From Sphaerolaimus hirsutus (Eukaryota > Nematoda > Chromadorea > Monhysterida > Sphaerolaimidae), in contig OZ038451.1 in assembly GCA_964036195.1 (NCBI GenBank), forward strand, positions 3,290,529 to 3,354,528: DNA of 64,000 bases. Reading direction: 5' to 3'. The translations under genes and the position numbers were made by a program. The notes beneath the pieces are model-generated. The model was not told the origin of the DNA, ran no database searches, and was given only the letters and a program-made list of their open reading frames with translations. Position 1 is the stretch's first letter. Every line of letters starts with the position of its first letter. Shown in pieces: positions 57,660 to 64,000 of the stretch.

Positions 57660-58560
57660 TTTTCACCAGATTTCCCATACATACGATTTCCCATTGGTTA
57701 AAATCAGCTGAGAAACAGTCGAGATATGGAGTTTCAAAGTTGCACGCTTTGTTCTACATGTGGTTTTTTTTATGTTGATGGCAGGCGGATGGTTAAAGTG
57801 CTATAACTTTTTATTGGAAAGAGATAGTGAAAAAATTCTTTCAGTGTATGCATTCTCATTGTCTAAACTATATGATAGCATGTTCAGAAAATTTATTTTT
57901 TTTGTGTTAAAAATGGATCAAATCGGAATAAGGGACATTGGCATCACTAATCCGACCCCAAAAATGGAAACTACAGGTCATCCCGATTCCCGATCATTTT
58001 GAGTGTTGATATGTGGAAATCGGTTGTGAAATGACCGAGATATACACTACCGTGCAGAATAGTTGAGACTTTTCACACATAGAGAAACAGTAGGCTTTGG
58101 GTCCACCACACTTTTTTTGCTTCCTAATTTCTTGTCCCTTGCCCAATTTTGATGCCGTTTGAGTATGTTGGGGTTTGATGTTGGGGTTTGATGATGGGGC
58201 TATTATGAAATTTTTTTGTTTGCTCAAATAATCCCCCAGGCTCGAGATAAGGGGGGTCTATAAAAAGATGGTCAATAAATATACAAAAAATGGGCAATCT
58301 GGATGAGTGTCTTTGAAGCTAAATAACTCAACCATTTCTGGGCTGATTTGAATCATTGAACACTTAAAATGATCGGGACAACCTGCAGATTCTATTTTTT
58401 TGGTCGGTTCAGTGATGTCTAAATTCCGTAAGTCAATTTGACCCAGTTTTTGAACATGAAAAAATAATTTTTTGGAACATGTTATCATATACTTTAGACA
58501 ACGAGGATTCATTTAAAACAAAAATGAGTTCAATATCTTTTCCCAATCAAAAGTTATGGC
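57660..58560. repeat. Inverted pair of foldback-arm relatives
   Basis: 57700-58040 (gatagcatgttcagaaaa, cgatcattttgagtgttgat) is matched in reverse by 58260-58510. The same words occur at 56050-56430, 44090-44680 and, more distantly, 34240-34440, so these are copies of one foldback family. The right half overlaps the element at 58045-59298. Confidence 0.55.
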
Positions 58561-59298
58561 ACTTCAAAAAAAATTCAATGGTGTCTAAATATTTTATGCT
58601 TATTTTACTGGGGTTTGCAACATGAAAATTTTGTTATTGAACAGTTTATAACATACTTTAGATGGAGGATTTATATGACAAAAACGTTTTTTCAATATCT
58701 ATTTCCAATCAAAAGTTAGTGCACTTACAAACTTCCATTGTCATTCCATCCAAAATAATTGCACATTACTCATTCACAGTTGGGCCAACTTTTCTCCCTA
58801 ATAGAGCAAAGCCAAAACCTCAACTTTACACACCAAAAAGTCCCACTCAGTAGTATGCTTACCCCCATTTCTGAGTTGCTGGCAATGGATGCAAAACTGC
58901 AGCAAAAATAAATAAATGCCACATTTCCATATATGCATTGCAATATGCTGTTCATGCTTAGAATGTTTCTTGCTGCACACAGAGCTCAGCGATGCAGGCA
59001 AGCGGTTGCCATGGTGAACATTTTGTTTAAAAATGAACATAGGAATTGGATATAGACTTTAAAGTGAGATACTGGGTGGCTACTGCCCAAAACAAGAAAA
59101 GTCTCAACTATTCTGAAACATGAACAAACAGTGTAAATATGTTTGTACACTAGGAATATATGCAGATTTGAACTCGAAGGGCGGTCATCCCGGGGTACAC
59201 ATGTATAGTATCCAAATGTTTTGCATATCGACCATTTCGAAATTCTGGCAACAATTATCACGCAGCGCAAAAAGTCTCAACTATTCTGCACGGTAGTG
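58045..59298. mobile_element. Tc1/mariner-like element, TA duplication
   Basis: Ends cactaccgtgcagaatagtt and aactattctgcacggtagtg are perfect inverted repeats of at least 27 bases and are flanked by TA on both sides, the Tc1/mariner signature. An inner copy of part of the end (agtctcaactattctgaaac) is at 59100. No transposase motif was recognised in its short frames. Confidence 0.75.
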
Positions 59299-60064
59299 TA
59301 TATAATAGAATATTTTGTTGGAATCATGAAAATCGGCCTCGCTAGCAAACTTTGCCATTCCGCTTGCAGATGCGTTTCCGAATTGTCGTCACAAGCTGTG
59401 AACGTGTGTTTCTTGTGACAATATTTCACAGGGCCCATCACCTATTCTCGCATGAAACTCCTTTTGTCGGAGGCCACGAAGCCAATTTTGGTCGGAAAAA
59501 ACGAGGCTGATTTGTCGTCACACACGTAAAATTTGCAATTTTCATTAAAAAAATGTCTGTGACGACACACATTTTTTGTTGTCACTAAGATACCGTGTAA
59601 ACGCGGCCTTATGTGAATTTCCAATACAACATAGAGCAACAATTTCAAATACAACAATCCAATATAATGCAGCATTGAGCTAGAGCACCATGTGTACATC
59701 AGTACAAAATTACTAAAATGATAACCCCAACAGTTCCGCAGTGAATGGAGCTAGATGGGTAAAGTTTTAGGTGAAAACCAAAAAAAAAACATGATATCTT
59801 AACCTATAAAAATTTTATTACCGTAGCTGACCCCCAAGTACGAATGGGAGCACTGCCCGGGGACATTTCATCCGGACTAAGTACAACAAGCCTTCGCAAC
59901 ACATTTGTGTTGTGCATTGGAACAAACTGTGATGTTTATGTAAAAAAGTCTTCTGCACACAGCTATTTGTTCTGCAGAAGTATATGCTGATGCATGGGAT
60001 GACAAAATTTGACTATATCTCAGGTCTAAAAAACTTTGAATTCCCATGTTGCACATGTGTAGTC

Positions 60065-60177
60065 CTGTGCATGGCACCCTGAAAAAATGGCACTGCACCG
60101 CACCAGCACCGGTGCGGGTGCCATTCCGTTCTGTGCCGAGCACCGGTGCACGGTGCCCCTGTGCCTTTCCATCACTA
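60065..60177. mobile_element. GCACCGGTGC-type element
   Basis: Ends tttccatcacta at 60177. The interior iterates caccagcaccggtgcggg and gagcaccggtgcacggtg. Its reverse complement resembles 3081-3150. The left border is not certain. Confidence 0.5.
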
Positions 60178-60399
60178 GCTATCACACAGCAATGACAACT
60201 TCATGACAAAATATTGAAAATGCAAATGTTTGCATGCTTCCAACAGAGGAACTAGGGTGAACTATTATTTCTAACCTGAAACTTAGGTAAACACTGCCCT
60301 ACTTCAATACTGATAAAGTGGACATTGAAAAAATATTTAATTTTTATAGCTGTGCATGACTTTCCATATGGCAGAACAGTAAAGATTTGTCATGTGCAG

Positions 60400-60573
60400 C
60401 ACACTCTCCAACAAAACTGCACAGCATAGTGCAGGCCTCTGACAACGTGAACATGATGCTCACAAGTGTCAACAGTTTCAAAGCAGCTGCACAGCCAGCA
60501 CATGGGTGGACCATATTCATTTTATTAGTTATCTCAGTCACTACTATTGTCATCGTTACGATATTTTTGTTTG
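60400..60573 (+). CDS. Helix plus transmembrane exon
   Basis: Acceptor gtcatgtgcag and strong donor GTAAGC at 60574, with the same leftover base (1) at both ends. About 58 residues: a polar helix (KLHSIVQASDNVNMMLTSVN), then a Trp and a strongly hydrophobic span (TIFILLVISVTTIVIVTIF). The layout, a helix directly before an anchor, recalls 3913-4866 on the same strand and 7766-8618 on the other. No partner exon was found within the window. Confidence 0.4.
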
Positions 60574-60599
60574 GTAAGCAAGCTTGCAGCAAGTTGCCA

Positions 60600-61000
60600 G
60601 TGAGCTACCTACTTTGTCTGTGTGGCAGAGTTTTCTATGAAAATTCATTGCAGATTTTGAGGTCTGTTTGCATTGACAGGAACCATTCCTTTATTCACCT
60701 TAAGCTTTGTTTCTGATGTTATCAAAGATTGAAGATTGAGACTTCAGTTGAGGCAATCATTTTAATAATGATCAATTTTGTGGTTGTGCAGGACATTTTG
60801 CTCAGACTAATCACTCAACAATCATATCTGTTTCACCAAAGCACGGGCATTTGCTTGCATGCCTGGCTGCTATGCCAAGTGTGGTCACCAGCAACAGTAG
60901 AGCTCTCAATACAGTAGTTGCCATATCATTGAAGTAGTGAATTTTCTGCACTTAGGTTATTCATACATTCTGTAGTTGAAAAATTGACTACCATATTTGT
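60600..61000. other. No further exon identified
   Basis: Downstream of the transmembrane exon I see no convincing acceptor with an open frame and stop; the tail exon may be here unrecognised or farther on. Confidence 0.3.
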
Positions 61001-61260
61001 TCTAATAGAAGAACTCCTTTCTATTATTTCATTCATGGATGAACTGATTTTACTCTATTCTTTCCTGGCCCAAATAATTGAAAAAGGAGTACATTCTATT
61101 TTAAACACACTTTCTATTATAGTATTTCCTGGCTCAAAAAATTTAAAAAGGAGTATATTCTATTTTAAACACACATTCTATTATAGTATTTCCTGGCTCA
61201 AAAAATTTAAGAGGGTGTACATTCTAGTGTAGACACACACACCTCTATTAAAAAATATTG
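61000..61260. repeat. 64-bp tandem repeat in a TTCTATT element
   Basis: The unit ggagtacattctattttaaa...cctggctcaaaaaatttaa occurs nearly twice, then a third truncated and diverged copy, with a 64-base period (61086, 61150, 61214). The start accatatttgttctaataga resembles the end of 7315-7648, so this is probably an element with expanded subterminal units. Confidence 0.6.
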
Positions 61261-62389
61261 TATAGTCACTAAATTCACCAATCCATACAAGTTTGAAAAT
61301 CAAAGGCATTATATTCTATTCTATCACATAAATCGAGGCATCTAATTCTGAAAGTTGACAAGTCCACAAAACGTGATTTTGAGTCAATTGTATTTTCATA
61401 AAGTTTCAGCCAGAGTTGTCAAATGTACTGTATTTTTTTATTTTACTCAATTGTAAACATGAGTAAATTACTTTTGTTAGTTGAAAACATAAAATTAGGT
61501 AGGTATTTTGAAATTTTCCCCCTATTTTCACTCGAAATCATGAATTCCTTAAACTTTTTTACCCTCAAATTCACTAGTTGATGTGTTTTTGCCCATTTAA
61601 AAAGCTATTATAGATACGTTAGCCTTCTTTTTTTCTTTTTATCTCTTCATACCTTGAAAAAGCCAATATAAAAGCCGTAATTTAAAATACGTTTTCTGTA
61701 CTCGCGTACTTTCAAAAAGTATGTGGGTAATTGAGTACCGGTATTTTTTCGGGATACAACGTAAACGTAGACACGGCGACGATGAGGCTGCCTTATGGGC
61801 AATTTATGCACTTGTTGACTTTAGAAATCGGTGTCCACAGTGGACTTATCAGATTTCTTGCTTTTTCCATAAAAAATGCTGCAGCAGGGGGCCTTGTCCA
61901 AAACTTTTAGTCCAAAACTAAGTGGACTTGTCGTTGTTGACTTCTTGTCCAATTTTTTTACACTTTTTCAACAAAAATACCAAATTTGATCTATCATATA
62001 GGGGCATGTCAGGTGAAAAATATTATGGAAAATAATGAAAAATGTGCAGAGGTCAGGTATATGACTTTTCAGTGCCTAACTTGAAATTTACATCTTTTGA
62101 ACTTGTTGTCTTTTAGAATTAGTTATTATAGAAGAGTTATTAAAGTCTACAGATTTAAAACCTAATCTATGTTTTTCTATGTTATAATCGAGGCACAGTC
62201 ACTCGGATACCAAAGAAAACGTAAAAATCGTATAGAAAATGTGCACCGAGCACGTTTTCTACTACATTTGACACGATTTCTATCACTGTGGTTACAATTG
62301 TGCAAATGCAAATGCAATCGGACTGATTTTCAAATTTGGACATAGTGCTAATCGTATGATCCGTGTTATGTGGAAATACTGTATATGTG

Positions 62390-62830
62390 GAAATACTGTA
62401 TTTGCTTGAATAATCCCCCTGGGGGATTATTATTTCGTCAGACTTTTTTTTTGGGGGGAGGTATTATTTAATCAGACTTTTTTTAAAGGGAGGGGGTTAT
62501 TATTTCGTCAAAGTTTTCAAGCATGTTTCTATCAATTCATTGTGCAAAATATGCTTTATTACCAAGATAACATGATATTTTTGTTCAAATTGCACACTTC
62601 ATTCAAACTCAATTTATCAAATGCCTAAAATTTGTTGGCATCAGTGTACATTCACGTGTACAATCTGTACACACAACATTCATTGTGTACAATGTGCCCA
62701 TTCCATTACATTGCTGCACTTTTAGCTTTTTTCTTGGTCTGGCTTCATCAATTGTGATTTTAAAGATCTACAGGGATATTAGTTCATCCATGGGGGGGGG
62801 GATTATTCAAGGGGGTAATTGCTTTTTCCT
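62390..62830. repeat. Fragments of CTGTATTT-type element, G-rich
   Basis: Begins ctgtatttgcttgaataatc with ccccctgggggattatt and ends near ggggattattcaagggggta. Related to 29166-29580 but without a clean right end. Confidence 0.4.
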
Positions 62831-63065
62831 CACGCGTCCAACAGGGAACCATGGCGCTGTTACATCACTACTCCTGGTGCTCAGCCACCGCCAAATCGCT
62901 CAACTATACACCACGTGGAAAGTTCATTTGCCCTAATTTTTTCCCGTGTTTTTAACTGCACGTAATGATCACATCTTGCTAGAGGGCTTATACATAACAG
63001 GTATCAAAAGAAAGGCCATACATTTCTCTATGAATTTGAAGCATATGAATTTTCAGCCCCCTAGC

Positions 63066-63906
63066 TAGGGTTGGGAACCCGACCCAACCCGACCCGACCC
63101 GACCCGAACCCGATACCGTACTGCATGTCTTCATTCACATTTGAAAAAATTTGATTCAATTGAAGACAATTCAGATAGCTGCCTTTCCCTTGGCCAAAAT
63201 GGCTACCAGATATCTGGGTACACTTGATTCCAGTTTTCTTCTCAAAGTGTGTTCAGTTGCACTGGTTCAGTGAGGCAGACAGTCTGACTGGGTGCACTGC
63301 CAGGCAAGGTTCAGGAGCAACTTAAAAAAGTGGTTTGCTCAACCAAAAAGTTGCAAACTACACAGTTGAGTTTGCAACTGTTTCGTAATCAGGCATGAGA
63401 ATTCATACTGAGTGTGCCAACAGTTGCACTTTATTGGCATCCTGTGAAGGCCACTGCAATACTGCTCCCATTAACTTAGATGTTTCAAGCACTGTTGAAA
63501 TTGTTTGGTGGGTTTAGTGTTTATATAATATAGGTATTCTACTTGCCACTGGTTTTTGACCAAATATGCTGAGGTAAAAACTGTGGGCCAAAATGAAACC
63601 TGCAAAAAATATGTTACAACATTCTTGGGACCTCAGCAGCCATGGCATGACACTGTGCAAAATAACAGAGCCATTAAGCTCAATTACTACAACTGGAAAT
63701 GATTACTAAGTATTATTGAAAAATATTTCTGCTAGGTTCACAGTGCGATGCTTTCAGCAGTTATTACACAGGCATGTTGAGGTAACACTGTGCCATTTTT
63801 TGGAAAAACTGCAAAATTTTTGGAACCGATACCCGATACCCGACCCAAAATTTTAGGACCCAAAACCGGACACCCGAACCCAAAAATTTTGAAATTCCTA
63901 ACCCAA
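63066..63906. mobile_element. hAT-type MITE with GACCC subterminal repeats
   Basis: 841 bp with ends tagggttgggaa and ttcctaacccaa and a perfect 8-bp duplication cccctagc (63058-63065, 63907-63914). The left end iterates cccgacccgacccga; the right end has cgatacccgatacccgaccc. The interior is non-repetitive with no transposase. Confidence 0.8.
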
Positions 63907-64000
63907 CCCCTAGCTTCGTGTCCCAGTTGAGAGTGGCCCAAGTAAAATTTGTGCAGAGCAGATTTAAGTCTGTTCACCAGGAACAAAATGAACAAAAATT

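Larger units (their letters stand above)
55649..59606. mobile_element. Large hAT-like element with TGTGACGACAA motifs
   Basis: Ends cggcgtttacacgg and ccgtgtaaacgcgg are perfect inverted repeats apart from one base. Flanks are ccattatg and ccttatgt, a duplication of the target seen intact as accattatgg in the reversed left arm of the host foldback. Subterminal regions repeat ttgtcgtcacaagctgtgaa and tgacgacaatgtgaac. About 4 kb, but no transposase frame; the middle holds other repeats. Confidence 0.7.
54368..59903. repeat. Foldback element split by two later insertions
   Basis: Left arm 54368-54880 (tgttgcaatggcttgttgta, cagctacggtacgatca, cataatggtagttgattcat) is matched in reverse by 54900-55050, 55588-55648 and 59607-59903, with the centre at about 54890. 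The right arm is interrupted by a C-rich element from 55055 (its right end lost in the gap) and by a large element at 55649-59606. Without them the foldback would be about 1.0-1.1 kb. Confidence 0.75.

Noticed and set aside
58786-59270. Transposase of the 58045-59298 element
   Set aside because: Short minus-strand frames show no D,D,E/D motif or helix-turn-helix; the element appears non-autonomous or fully decayed.
61080-61225. CRISPR-like array
   Set aside because: A 64-base tandem unit without spacers, in a eukaryotic context; a plain tandem repeat.

Overview
This window is eukaryotic and almost certainly from an invertebrate animal. Reading frames are short and separated by AT-rich introns with GT..AG borders. 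Exons encode kelch, C-type-lectin-like, Sushi and PAN-like extracellular modules. There is a decayed Ty3/Gypsy retrotransposon, tRNA-like pol III sequences, and a very dense load of small non-autonomous DNA transposons. I cannot name the species.

Layout: 0.47-4.87 kb (+) holds nine exons joined by eight phase-compatible introns, encoding about 515 residues of a membrane glycoprotein laid out like a class I viral fusion protein (hydrophobic Gly/Ala segment, amphipathic helix, Cys-rich middle, second helix, transmembrane anchor, short tail). Its N-terminus lies upstream of the window or was not found. 7.77-11.9 kb (-) holds two tandem paralogous gene ends, each a glycosylated exon with basic cleavage-like sites plus a terminal transmembrane exon. 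A further helix-plus-transmembrane exon lies at 60.40-60.57 kb (+). Kelch, Sushi, PAN-like and lectin-like exons are scattered on the minus strand from 54.2 kb down to 15.2 kb and may belong to one very long gene.

33.4-43.5 kb holds a minus-strand Ty3/Gypsy element (gag, protease, RT, RNase H, integrase) with a good primer binding site and many lesions. A spliced minus-strand gene with a signal peptide sits directly downstream of its integrase, where an envelope gene would be, and is interrupted near its end by a long-armed foldback transposon.

Most of the rest is transposon. Many elements have hAT-type 8-bp target duplications, several of them perfect, and each family carries its own short, highly iterated subterminal motif (GGCGCC, CCCGATC, ACTCG, GACCC, AAAATAA, and others). 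A second group has CCGTATTT-like ends next to a TA dinucleotide and C-rich subterminal tracts. Insertions inside insertions are common, and several give dated insertion orders. There is a 200-base assembly gap at 55388-55587. No rRNA, CRISPR array, bacterial operon or intact autonomous transposase was recognised.
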